Positions 37,601-48,328 of a DNA stretch of 64,000 nt are shown piece by piece. The stretch's first letter is position 1. Each line of letters starts with the position of its first letter. The DNA lies in NCBI RefSeq assembly GCF_032854445.1, contig NC_088301.1, forward strand, positions 58,416,512-58,480,511. Reading direction: 5' to 3'. The stretch comes from Liolophura sinensis (lineage: Eukaryota > Mollusca > Polyplacophora > Chitonida > Chitonidae). The position numbers and the translations under genes were made by a program. A model generated the notes under the pieces. That model was not told the origin of the DNA. It did not search any database and saw only the letters and a list, made by a program, of their open reading frames with translations.

Positions 37601-40600
37601 TCCACAACATGCCGTGTTCTGTCCATAGCTTCTGGATAAAGTATTATTACAACAGTACTGTAATCTAGATGTATAGGCTTTTCCACCACAGCAGCCAGTT
37701 GAGACTCCGTTACTGGAAACAATTCTTCCATCACAGCAGGAAAAGAACCGTTCGTCGTAGCTTCGTGTTCCACAACAGGCCGTGTTCTGTCCATAGCTTC
37801 TGGATAAAGTATTATTACAACAGTACTGTAAGCTAGATGTGTAGGCTTTTCCACCACAGCAGCCAGTTGAGACTCCGTTACTGGAAACAACTCTTCCATC
37901 ACAGCAGGAAAAGAACCGCCTGTCATAGCTTCGTGTTCCACAACAGGCCGTGTTCTGTCCATAGCTTCTGGATAGAGTATTATTACAACAGTACTGTAAG
38001 CTAGATGTGTAGGCTTTTCCACCACAGCAGCCAGTTGAGACTCCGTTACTGGAAACAACTCTTCCCTCACAGCAGGAAAAGAATCGCTTGTCATAGCTTC
38101 GTGTTCCACAACAGGCCGTGTTCTGTCCATAGCTTCTGGATAAAGTATTATTACAACAGTACTGTAAGCTAGATGTGTAGGCTTTTCCACCACAGCAGCC
38201 AGTTGAGACTCCGGTACTGGAAACAACTCTTCCCTCACAGCAGGAAAAGAATCGCTTGTCATAGCTTCGTGTTCCACAACAGGCCGTGTTCTGTCCATAG
38301 CTTCTGGATAAAGTATTATTACAACAGTAATGTAAGCTAGATGTATAGGCTTTTCCGCCACAGCAGCCAGTTGAGACTCCGCTACTGGAAACAATTCTTC
38401 CCTCACAGCAGGAAAAGAATCGCTTGTCATAGCTTCGTGTTCCACAACAGGCCGTGTTCTGTCCATAGCTTCTGGATAAAGTATTATTACAACAGTACTG
38501 TAATCTAGATGTGTAGGCTTTTCCACCACAGCAGCCAGTTGAGACTCCGGTACTGGAAACAACTCTTCCTTCACAGCAGGAAAAGAATCGCTTGTCATAG
38601 CTTCGTGTTCCACAACAGGCCGTGTTCTGTCCATAGCTTCTGGATAAAGTATTATTACAACAGTAATGTAAGCTAGATGCGTAGGCTTTTCCACCACAGC
38701 AGCCTGTTGAGACTCCGTTACTGGAAACAATTCTTCCCTCACAGCAGGAAAAGAATCGCTTGTCGTAACTTTGTCTTCCACAACAGGCCGTGTTCTGTCC
38801 ATAGCTTCTGGATAAAGTATTATTACAACAGTACTGTAAGCTAGATGTGTAGGCTTTTCCACCACAGCAGCCAGTTGAGACTCCGGTACTGGAAACAATT
38901 CTTCCCTCACAGCAGGAAAAGAATCGCTTGTCATAGCTTCGTGTTCCACAACATGCCGTGTTCTGTCCATAGCTTCTGGATAAAGTATTATTACAACAGT
39001 ACTGTAAGCTAGATGTGTAGGCTTTTCCGCCACAGCAGCCAGTTGAGACTCCGGTACTGGAAACAACTCTTCCATCACAGCAGGAAAAGAACCGCCTGTC
39101 ATAGCTTCGCGTTCCACAACAGGCCGTGTTCTGTCCATAGCTTCTGGATAAAGTATTATTACAACAGTACTGTAAGCTAGATGTGTAGGCTTTTCCACCA
39201 CAGCAGCCTGTTGAGACTCCGTTACTGGAAACAACTCTTCCATCACAGCAGGAAAAGAACCGCCTGTCGTAACTTCGTGTTCCACAACAGGCCGTGTTCT
39301 GTCCATAGCTTCTGGATAAAGTATTATTACAACAGTACTGTAATCTAGATGTGTAGGCTTTTCCACCACAGCACCCAGTTGGGACTCCGTTACTGGAAGC
39401 AACTCTTCCCTCACAGCAGGAAAAGAATCGTTCGTCGTAGCTTCGTGTTCCACAACAGGCCGTGTTCTGTCCATAGCTTCTGGATAAAGTATTATTACAA
39501 CAGTACTGTAAGCTAGATGTGTAGGCTTTTCCACCACAGCAGCCAGTTGAGACTCCGGTACTGGAAACAACTCTTCCCTCACAGCAGGAAAAGAATCGCT
39601 TGTCATAGCTTCGTGTTCCACAACATGCCGTGTTCTGTCCATAGCTTCTGGATAAAGTATTATTACAACAGTAATGTAAGCTAGATGCGTAGGCTTTTCC
39701 ACCACAGCAGCCTGTTGAGACTCCGTTACTGGAAACAATTCTTCCCTCACAGCAGGAAAAGAATCGCTTGTCGTAACTTTGTCTTCCACAACAGGCCGTG
39801 TTCTGTCCATAGCTTCTGGATAAAGTATTATTACAACAGTACTGTAAGCTAGATGTGTAGGCTTTTCCACCACAGCAGCCAGTTGAGACTCCGGTACTGG
39901 AAACAATTCTTCCCTCACAGCAGGAAAAGAATCGCTTGTCATAGCTTCGTGTTCCACAACAGGCCGTGTTCTGTCCATAGCTTCTGGATAAAGTATTATT
40001 ACAACAGTACTGTAAGCTAGATGTGTAGGCTTTTCCGCCACAGCAGCCAGTTGAGACTCCGGTACTGGAAACAACTCTTCCCTCACAGCAGGAAAAGAAC
40101 CGCCTGTCATAGCTTCGCGTTCCACAACAGGCCGTGTTCTGTCCATAGCTTCTGGATAAAGTATTATTACAACAGTACTGTAAGCTAGATGTGTAGGCTT
40201 TTCCACCACAGCAGCCTGTTGAGACTCCGTTACTGGAAACAACTCTTCCATCACAGCAGGAAAAGAACCGCCTGTCGTAACTTCGTGTTCCACAACAGGC
40301 CGTGTTCTGTCCATAGCTTCTGGATAAAGTATTATTACAACAGTACTGTAAGCTAGATGTGTAGGCTTTTCCACCACAGCACCCAGTTGGGACTCCGTTA
40401 CTGGAAGCAACTCTTCCCTCACAGCAGGAAAAGAATCGTTCGTCGTAGCTTCGTGTTCCACAACAGGCCGTGTTCTGTCCATAGCTTCTGGATAAAGTAT
40501 TATTACAACAGTACTGTAAGCTAGATGTGTAGGCTTTTCCACCACAGCAGCCAGTTGAGACTCCGGTACTGGAAACAACTCTTCCCTCACAGCAGGAAAA

Positions 40601-42216
40601 GAATCGCTTGTCATAGCTTCGTGTTCCACAACAGGCCGTGTTCTGTCCATAGCTTCTGGATAAAGTATTATTACAACAGTACTGTAATCTAGATGTGTAG
40701 GCTTTTCCACCACAGCAGCCAGTTGAGACTCCGGTACTGGAAACAACTCTTCCATCACAGCAGGAAAAGAACCGCCTGTCGTAACTTCGTTTTCCACAAC
40801 AGGCCGTGTTCTGTCCATAGCTTCTGGATAAAGTATTATTACAACAGTACTGTAAGCTAGATGTGTAGGCTTTTCCACCACAGCAGCCAGTTGAGACTCC
40901 GTTACTGGAAACAACTCTTCCCTCACAGCAGGAAAAGAATCGCTTGTCATAGCTTCGTGTTCCACAACAGGCCGTGTTCTGTCCATAGCTTCTGGATAAA
41001 GTATTATTACAACAGTACTGTAAGCTAGATGTGTAGGCTTTTCCACCACAGCAGCCAGTTGAGACTCCGTTACTGGAAACAACTCTTCCCTCACAGCAGG
41101 AAAAGAATCGTTCGTCGTAGCTTCGTGTTCCACAACAGGCCGTGTTCTGTCCATAGCTTCTGGATAAAGTATTATTACAACAGTACTGTAAGCTAGATGT
41201 GTAGGCTTTTCCGCCACAGCAGCCAGTTGAGACTTCGTTACTGGAAACAACTCTTCCCTCACAGCAGGAAAAGAATCGCTTGTCATAGCTTCGTGTTCCA
41301 CAACATGCCGTGTTCTGTCCATAGCTTCTGGATAAAGTATTATTACAACAGTACTGTAAGCTAGATGTGTAGGCTTTTCCGCCACAGCATCCAGTTGAGA
41401 CTCCGGTACTGGAAACAACTCTTCCATCACAGCAGGAAAAGAATCGCTTGTTGTAACTTTGTGTTCCACAACAGGCCGTGTTCTGTCCATAGCTTCTGGA
41501 TAAAGTATTATTACAACAGTACTGTAATCTAGATGTGTAGGCTTTTCCACCACAGCACTTATTGATATCTTTATTGCGCAAATAAATAAGGCCTTGACAA
41601 CACAGGTGTGTGTTGAAATTGTACCTTTTACCGTTACAGCAACCGAAATTTTTGTTTTGTAACGAAACGATGTGATCACCACAACAGACCTCATGGGAAG
41701 TGTCAAAACTTAGTCGACCACAACAGCTAGTGTTTGTGCCATAACTCTTTGTGAGGTTGCCGCTGCAACAGTGATCCGAGCCCAATCGATAGGGTTTAGC
41801 ACCACAGCACCCAATCCCCTCCGCGGCCGAAGTAATGGAATCTCCACAGCATACGGCAAAAGTCTGGTCGTATACCTGTTCTCCACAACACCCATTTATA
41901 ATTTTTATCACTTCGTTACCACAACATCTGTGATTTCTAGAGTCATAGCTTTCCTTTCCACAGCATTTGGTATGGTGGCCATACCGAGTGCGTATCTGAT
42001 TTTCACAACAAATCTCGGATCTTTTGTAATACGGTCTGTTGAGACAACAACCGAAGTGTCCACCTTTCACGAGGATGGAGCTGCCGCAGCAGTGTTGGTA
42101 ATATGTATGATATACATCATATCCACAGCAGGCAGAATAGGCGTCTATCCTTTGTCTGACTACACCATTGCAGCATATCTCGTCACGAGGATAATACCAC
42201 CGGTTGCCACAAAATC
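34613..42216 (-). CDS. Galaxin-like exon 2 (all repeats)
   Basis: 7604-base exon, starting FCGNRWYYPRDEICC and ending SSVCCFQKSHLKHIACVFLR plus R, then a stop. The last unit is degenerate (DTRHDLCCHGKIV). The open frame upstream of the acceptor is intronic. Confidence 0.92.
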
Positions 42217-43100
42217 CTGCCAAGAAAACAAGATAAGTGGTCTCAGATTGGGCTGTAAACCATGACTGACCTTAAAACATCTCAGCCAACTGCGAAAGAT
42301 ATTTTCAGCTTAGACAATCAAACAAAGTAATGAATTGTGGCTAGTGTACATTTTTGGAAGAAAAGTAATGTTAAATGAAAAACGGTATGGCGTAGAGGTT
42401 GCACCCCTGACAGTTAGATCTTCGCAATCATCAATCTTGAAGTCTTAAACTTTTTCCCCGGGCCCTGCCCGGTTTCCTCCCACCATAATGCTAGTCGCCG
42501 TCGTATAAGTGAAACGTTCTTGAGTAAGTAATTATATTGAAGTTTTGTAGGTCTACAACCAAAAACTATCACAAAAAAGAAGGCTTTTGCCGTGGGGTGC
42601 ATAAAATGTTGTGGCTTCAAGCGTGTCGAGTTATTGGCATGGATAGTTTTCGAATAAAGAGGATTTCAGTCTGTAAGAGATTAAACCATATAGGAACTGT
42701 CACAGTAAACCGCATAACAGAGAAACTGGAATCATTGTGCGAAGAGTGATTCTAGAAGCATTAGTGCATGAATTACCAAATCACGTCATGTGGCGATACA
42801 GAAGGTGCCACGCTGTCACACAAGACCATTGCATCCAGGTTTGTAACTCGTGGATATAAAGCGACCCTCTATCAAATCGGCCGAGGCTCCAATTGGCATA
42901 TTGAAGAACAGCTGCGCTTTATTCCATATAGGCTATGGAATGACCCATTTTCACCCGTAATTTTTCTTTACTGCAGGTTTAATACGTTGTCGACTAATTA
43001 ACATACCTTGTGGAGTGGACCAAGAATGGGGTAGCCACGTGTTGGCAGCGGTAACAGGCCATAACGACAACAACACGACGAACACGCAAATCCTCATCAT
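34613..43100 (-). CDS. Giant secreted galaxin-like di-cysteine repeat protein, complete two-exon gene
   Basis: Exon 1 (43100-43007) encodes signal peptide MMRICVFVVLLSLWPVTAA and NTWLPHSWSTPQ, with donor GTATGT. Exon 2 (42216-34613) follows acceptor TTTTCTTGGCAG. Phase G+GA joins them, totalling 7698 nt and 2565 aa. Residues about 33-250 are divergent 24-28-residue half-repeats, each with CC pairs. Residues about 250-2545 are about 41 units of 56 residues with pattern CC-x11-CC-x13-CC-x11-CC-x13. A typical unit holds GGKAYTSSLQY, NNTLSRSYGQNTA, GTRSYDKRFFS and EGRVVSSTGVSTG between the CC pairs. Each unit keeps an N-x-T sequon (NNT or NDT). Di-Cys repeats of this kind define galaxin, a coral skeletal matrix protein; galaxin-like proteins in lophotrochozoans include a squid mucosal antimicrobial protein (family knowledge). 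Function here (biomineral, mucus or barrier matrix) is inference. The array is a single exon and nearly homogeneous, so its copy number may be assembly-dependent. Confidence 0.9.
34672..41560. repeat. 168-bp coding tandem array, about 41 units
   Basis: On the plus strand each period contains AGATGTGTAGGCTTTTCCAC, TTGAGACTCC, CTCACAGCAGGAAAAGAA, TGTTCCACAACAGGCCGTGT and CTGGATAAAGTATTATTACA. Differences between units are a few bases, concentrated at fixed variable codons. Confidence 0.95.
38537..40552. repeat. Higher-order duplication: two blocks of six 168-bp units
   Basis: Units 7-12 and 13-18 of the array carry the same series of rare variants (VASSNGVPTG, then EGRI, GRQSYDKR, KAYASSLH) 1008 bases apart; for example CACCCAGTTGGGACTCCG occurs near 39371 and 40379. 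Confidence 0.85.
42383..42540 (+). mobile_element. SINE fragment in the galaxin-like intron
   Basis: CCCCGGGCCCTGCCCGGTTT, CCTCCCACCATAATGCTAGT and CGTCGTATAAGTGAAACGTT. The 5' head is decayed and the tail lost. Confidence 0.8.
43007..43100 (-). CDS. Galaxin-like exon 1 (signal peptide)
   Basis: 31 codons plus G. Two successive ATGs begin it (43100 and 43097); a Val/Leu core then TAA|NT suits signal peptidase cleavage. The GTATGT donor is strong. Confidence 0.85.
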
Positions 43101-43514
43101 TCCGTGTCTGTAATAATCAGTAAGATCTGCACGTTAAGATATGTGCCTGATATTAATACTCAATTTTCATGTTATGTCATTACAACAACAGAGTGATGCC
43201 CATTAGCAAAACGACGTCTTACGCTTTACGGTACTATCTGACCTCTTAACATAGTAGTATTCGTGCTTAGATCAAGTATCATTCTTTTTTCAATATTGGG
43301 AATCCATTGACACTCATTATATACAATCTGCGTCTAATCTTGTTTGACTACTTTTCTATAATTCATGTACTTCCCCATTTTAAAACTGGAATTGATCACA
43401 CCATGATGTAAAGCGACGAAGTAACGTCATCACACATATCTGATGATCTACTTCACCGTACTGTATTCTCACTTAACGTGGAATGTATAAGCTAGAGGTG
43501 TAGGCTTTCCACGA

Positions 43515-43655
43515 CATAGTTAGAAAATACAGCAACCTGCCCTGGTGTTTCTCCCGGATCTGTCCGGTTTCCTCCCGAGATAATGCTGTCGTATAAATGG
43601 AATAGTCTTGAGTACGTCGTAAAACGCCAGCCAAATAAATAAATAAATAGTTAGA
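43515..43655 (+). mobile_element. SINE 3' fragment
   Basis: AGCAACCTGCCCTGGTG, TTTCCTCCCGAGATAATGCT and GTCTTGAGTACGTCGTAAAA, then CCAAATAAATAAATAAA. Confidence 0.82.
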
Positions 43656-44869
43656 AAATAGCAAAATCAACTGTCGTGAAGCTACTGATAAATGCAACAA
43701 CAATATACCATTATGGGTAATTCTGGATAAGTGATGTCTAGTACATTGCTATTTAAAATATTTTTTATCTAATTCTGCTACAGTCATGGGGGCAAGAAAA
43801 GTTAGAATTTCTACTACAATTATTTAATTATGACATGTCACGCTTAAAACAAAAGTCATGCTATAAGTTTGGATGAAACATTATTATTCAAAACGATTTA
43901 ACTTCATTGAATCATTGTTTAAAAAGGCTCCTGTTCGAAATGCTATCTTACACATGGTTACTTGAGGGCTGTTCATATCGCATTTAGGTACACCCCAGGT
44001 ACACATGACAGTGACCTCGCATGGGTGGGAGAATCCGCACCTACACAGAAGGTAAACACAACCAATTCTTCAAGTATATAGCTAACAAACCTGCTGTAAA
44101 GAGACATTCTCCCCAGCGTGATGTGGATATGGGGGATAAATGCTTCTTGAACTTCTAGCCTAATGGAATATACTTGCCTTATTCACTGCAAAGAATATGA
44201 AATCGCGCACCAGCCACTGCTTGTAGAGAGTGAAACTTTACCCTCTGTTGAAAGAAAACCTGTTGCACCAAGTTAAATGAACAGATACATAAACAAAGGT
44301 GTATTGGAAATGTTGACGAACCCAATTAGGCATATGTATAATGTCGTGAGAAAAGGCTATTCATATCGAGATAGTAGCAAATGAAAAAAGCAAACCTGAT
44401 AATGAATGTTTGTTATATGATACACACCTAGTCAATCAACCCAGTTACCGTCGGCAGAAAGGTGCGATGATGAGATGATTATATAGGTGGATGGAGGCTT
44501 AGGCCTCTACCTGACGGACAATTGGCTCCTTGCACCTGGCCACTATTTTTATCCGCACGGAAAGGTCAGAAGAGTATTATTTTTTCGCCAATTTTAAATG
44601 ACCCAGATATAACTGTGTAATAAAGTTGAAGTGTCCGTATTAACTGCACAATAGGACTTCTTAAACGGCTTATACACAATCTTTTCAGGTTTGCAACTGA
44701 AAAAGGGACCTGATATCAAACAGAACACCTCAATGAACTTGACTTTCTTAAGCTAATCAAATAAAAAGTATACGTAATCATAAAGGAATCTTGGCCCAAT
44801 TCAGTTATAAGCAAATGATGTTTTTAGGCGGAGTGTAAACTGCCACTATATATGCATTGGCGAAAGGCC

Positions 44870-44930
44870 ATGTTACACCAGTTAACGTGTGACACCAATT
44901 AACGTGTGACACCAGTTAACGTGTTACCAT
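44870..44930. repeat. Short tandem repeat, about three 19-bp copies
   Basis: CACCAGTTAACGTGTGA, CACCAATTAACGTGTGA and CACCAGTTAACGTGTTA in a row. Confidence 0.85.
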
Positions 44931-45779
44931 TTCCCAGGTAATACACTGTCGTCGCTGCTCTGGTTTTACTCTCCATGCTGTCCGTATTGTGACCACTTGC
45001 CAGCTATCATACTGTCGTCACTGCTGTGGTTCTACTCTCTGTGTTGTACGTCTTTAACTATAGGCCTACATATTATGGCAATTTTCTGAGCCTGATTGTC
45101 CTCCATCGATGTCCAAGGCAATATTCAATTGTTGTACCTGTACATAGATACAGAGGAAATGGTATGTTGGGCCTCACATTTGCCCATTTCCACGGTTTCA
45201 GTCCCATAGCCCTTAAGCGTGTTCGAAGCCATCTCTCGCTGCTACAACTTGACCTTTAGACCCATGTCAAGAAGTTTACTCCGGCACCACAAATTTCCTT
45301 CGCCCATAATCTTGATCACTGTCACCGGAAGTAAACAATTCTAGAGCAGCGCGTTAAAACTCAATCAATCGTCCAGATTTTAACATTTGGTGCATACATA
45401 TACATGCAGAGGTGGTCTGTCGCACCTAACATTGTCCATTTTCCGTTTGCCTACTGTATAAAATTAGGTATGGCATTGTGTCCTTGATAGAACTCCTTTT
45501 TTCGTTTGTTTTTTATTTGTGGCATGGTTACACAAGTTTGTCAGCATCTATATTCTATATCTACTATACATAAAAATCTATTTGTTCGAGCGTATATTGC
45601 ATGCATAGACTCATCTGAAGTTTTGTTTGTAATGTGACACTATTTACACAAACATTTCTGCTCCTCTGGCTCAGTTTTGAACATGGAGATCACATTGGTC
45701 CTTTGTGTTTTGTAATTTCTCTGTACATTATACAATAAGGATTTGGTTACCTCCACTTGATCGATAGAAAGGAGATCGG

Positions 45780-46250
45780 ATATTCTAGTACGAGTATAAC
45801 TCTCTTGTATGTAAATATGGCCAGAATCTCTGGTCCTCTACTCCATGATTGTGTCTAATTCCGCTTAGCCCGGGGCTAGGGGCCTTATACCGTGCTGAAT
45901 TGGATATATGAACATTTGCGATCAAAATGTAGCCGACATACACATCGACAACTTATATACTAGAATGGTACACGGTTTGAATACGGATTTTACTCATCCG
46001 CCTAGAACATACCTAGCGTCTTTCCAACATCAATGAAAACTGATGACTGCTTCTATTTGCATGGTGCCGCCCTATTTTAGAACTTTTTATACTTCTTTAT
46101 ACTTTTACAGTTCTTTAGTAGTGCTAAACGTTGTTTTGGGAATTGGCCTTGCGATTATTGACTTAAGGCATCCATCTTGGTTGAAGGCTGGTATGCGTAA
46201 AATAGAATGGTTATCTGATGATGTAAGCTGTTGCTACGATAAGATCACTT
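45780..46250 (+). repeat. Dispersed repeat family, copy B (uninterrupted)
   Basis: Aligns with 15700-16290 without the SINE (ACTTATATACTAGAATGGTA at the insertion point) and with 52090-52445 through TTGTTTT[GA]G[GA]AATTGG[CT]CTTGCGAT. It may begin further upstream, near 44990, where TGTCGTCGCTGCTCTGGTTT blocks recur. Confidence 0.65.
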
Positions 46251-46524
46251 GAGGTCAGGACTTTTCAATAATATTCATTATAGATGAAGTGCCAGAAATA
46301 CAATTCAGCCAGCCAAAGGAAAAATATAAGTGCCCAATGTCAAATATTCACAAAGATCTCTTTATCTTAATTAACTTCAAAAGATATTCCACACTTTAGT
46401 CAATTGAATGAATGAAACCTGAAGTGACTTTTGAAAAAAAAATGCCATACACAATTTTAAATATGTCTCCTTATGTAATATTATATATATAACAAAGAAT
46501 ATAAAAATAAATTATAGGCTTTTC

Positions 46525-46615
46525 ACAATATTTTTCTTTATTTATTTATTTATTTATTTGTTGTTTTACGCCGTACTCAAGAATATTTCACTTATACGAC
46601 GGCGGCCCTCGTTCA
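46525..46615 (-). mobile_element. SINE 3' end, minus strand
   Basis: TTTATTTATTTATTTATTTG, TTTTACGCCGTACTCAAGAA and TATTTCACTTATACGACGGC on the plus strand. Truncated after about 90 bases. Confidence 0.85.
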
Positions 46616-47135
46616 CTTATCCTCCGCCAAGCGCCAGTCTTCGAGCGAAAAAAAACGCCTGTAATTCTAAATAAATCCTGGTTTTGTCGAGCTTACTAGC
46701 TTCACACGTGCATCACATCATCTTCATTAATCGTATGTGCGCGTTTTTGTCACAAACAAAATGGGAGTAAGTATGTCGTGGTTGATTACGATCAAGATAT
46801 CGTGACGAATCGCAGAGGTGCATAAAAAATTCTTTTGTTGAGTGTTAGTAAAGTACAGGTATATAGCTGGGCACAAACACGTACGGAGGACATCATGTGA
46901 ACAATGAGAACTCCTTTACATACAACATGAGATATATTTCACCATGAATAATGTTTTGATGTGGTATTTGCAAAACGCGTAAAAACCACTACACATTTAC
47001 TTTCCGAATTCGGAACACAGAATATACACTACAAAACCGCCACAAACACCAAAACACAGCACAACAACGCTTCTTCCCAGCTGCCTTCTTGAGTCTTCCG
47101 CCGCACATTCGTACTCCACTTCACCATCTTCTCCT

Positions 47136-47290
47136 TCATCCCACAGTTTTGTATTTAGATCCTATCGTATCTGCAATGAACTTCAAAAATCTCGAAATCC
47201 GCGTGTATCCGCCATACTGATTGACTACGGCGCATTTTATAGGACTCCCCCAGCTCACCATACCCACGAGATGCCAACTTCTGTTGTCAC
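47136..47290 (-). CDS. Protease-like domain, exon 4 (C-terminus)
   Basis: WHLVGMVSWGSPIKCAVVNQ, YGGYTRISRFLKFIAD and a TGA. It supplies the VSWG strand and the YTRxxxFxxxI helix. Confidence 0.92.
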
Positions 47291-48245
47291 CTGTGTAAGA
47301 AAACAAAAGTCAGATATATACCTAACCAACATAACCCTTTACAAACGCGCTAAGACTGTTGTACTGTTTCCCACGTAGCAAAAACAAACATTTTGAGGAA
47401 TACATATGATCACAAAATGTCAAGAGAAGACAATTATGCCAAGTCCGAGACAAACTTAGAGTAGATGTAATGTAAAAATTATAGTTCTCTTATCAATAAG
47501 TTAGACATCAACTTGTATAAGGCAGAGGCTAGGTATATGCATACTTTGAGAGACAGTTAATTGTAATATGAGTTTTTATAGAAAGACGAAGTAGGTTAGA
47601 TCGTTACTAACGAGTTCCAGACAACGCCATAGCAGGCCCTCCAGAATCTCCATAACACGCATCTGTCTTTCCATCGGTTTGTCCAGCACAAAACATGTTA
47701 TCAGTGACCGAGACCAGTAAGCCTTGTGATAAATGCCAACAGAAAATAATCATGTTTTAAATACAAGAACTTTTGCAGAACATTTGAAACGGACATAATT
47801 TGCAGAAAGCGTACAGTATATCACCATTACTAGTTTAAAGGATAGCACATGCCCATCCTTATATCATGAAAGTATTTTGTTCGTAAAAAGAGAACAATAA
47901 AAAGTAATGAAGTCGAGTTTGTTTAGTTAAATACTAACCACTGCTGTAGTATTTATTTTTACATTCTGCGTTGGAGATTGTCTTGACTTGCGCAACACGG
48001 AGAGCTTTCGACACCGTTCCGTTTTCCGTGTATCCCCATCCAGCGATGGTCAGAACTGAACCAGGGTTTATCAAAGAATTGCCCAACATTTCACCATTGG
48101 AATCAAAGCTTGGCAGGCAAATAGGGGATATTCGAGCCGTGAATGTTACTTTGGTAGACAGTTTCAGAAGGGCGATATCAAAATCGAGGTACAGCGAGTC
48201 GAAGTTCGGATGAACTGTGATACTGGCTACCTGCAAAATTTAAAG

Positions 48246-48328
<83 letters not shown>

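Larger units (their letters stand above)
43101..47135. other. Intergenic between the galaxin-like gene and the CCP-protease gene
   Basis: No supported coding region. It contains SINE fragments (43515, 46525), a triple TTAACGTGT[GT]ACACCA-type repeat at 44870-44930, and copy B of the dispersed repeat. Confidence 0.55.

Noticed and set aside
41771-42265. Plus-strand 164-codon open frame
   Set aside because: It is antisense to the N-terminal part of the galaxin-like exon, with low-complexity hydrophobic content and no independent support.
47612-47722. Apparent early stop just after GDSGGP, suggesting a truncated protease
   Set aside because: The stop lies in an intron: donor GTTAGT splits the Arg codon, and the exon at 47290-47136 restores VSWG and YTR motifs in phase.
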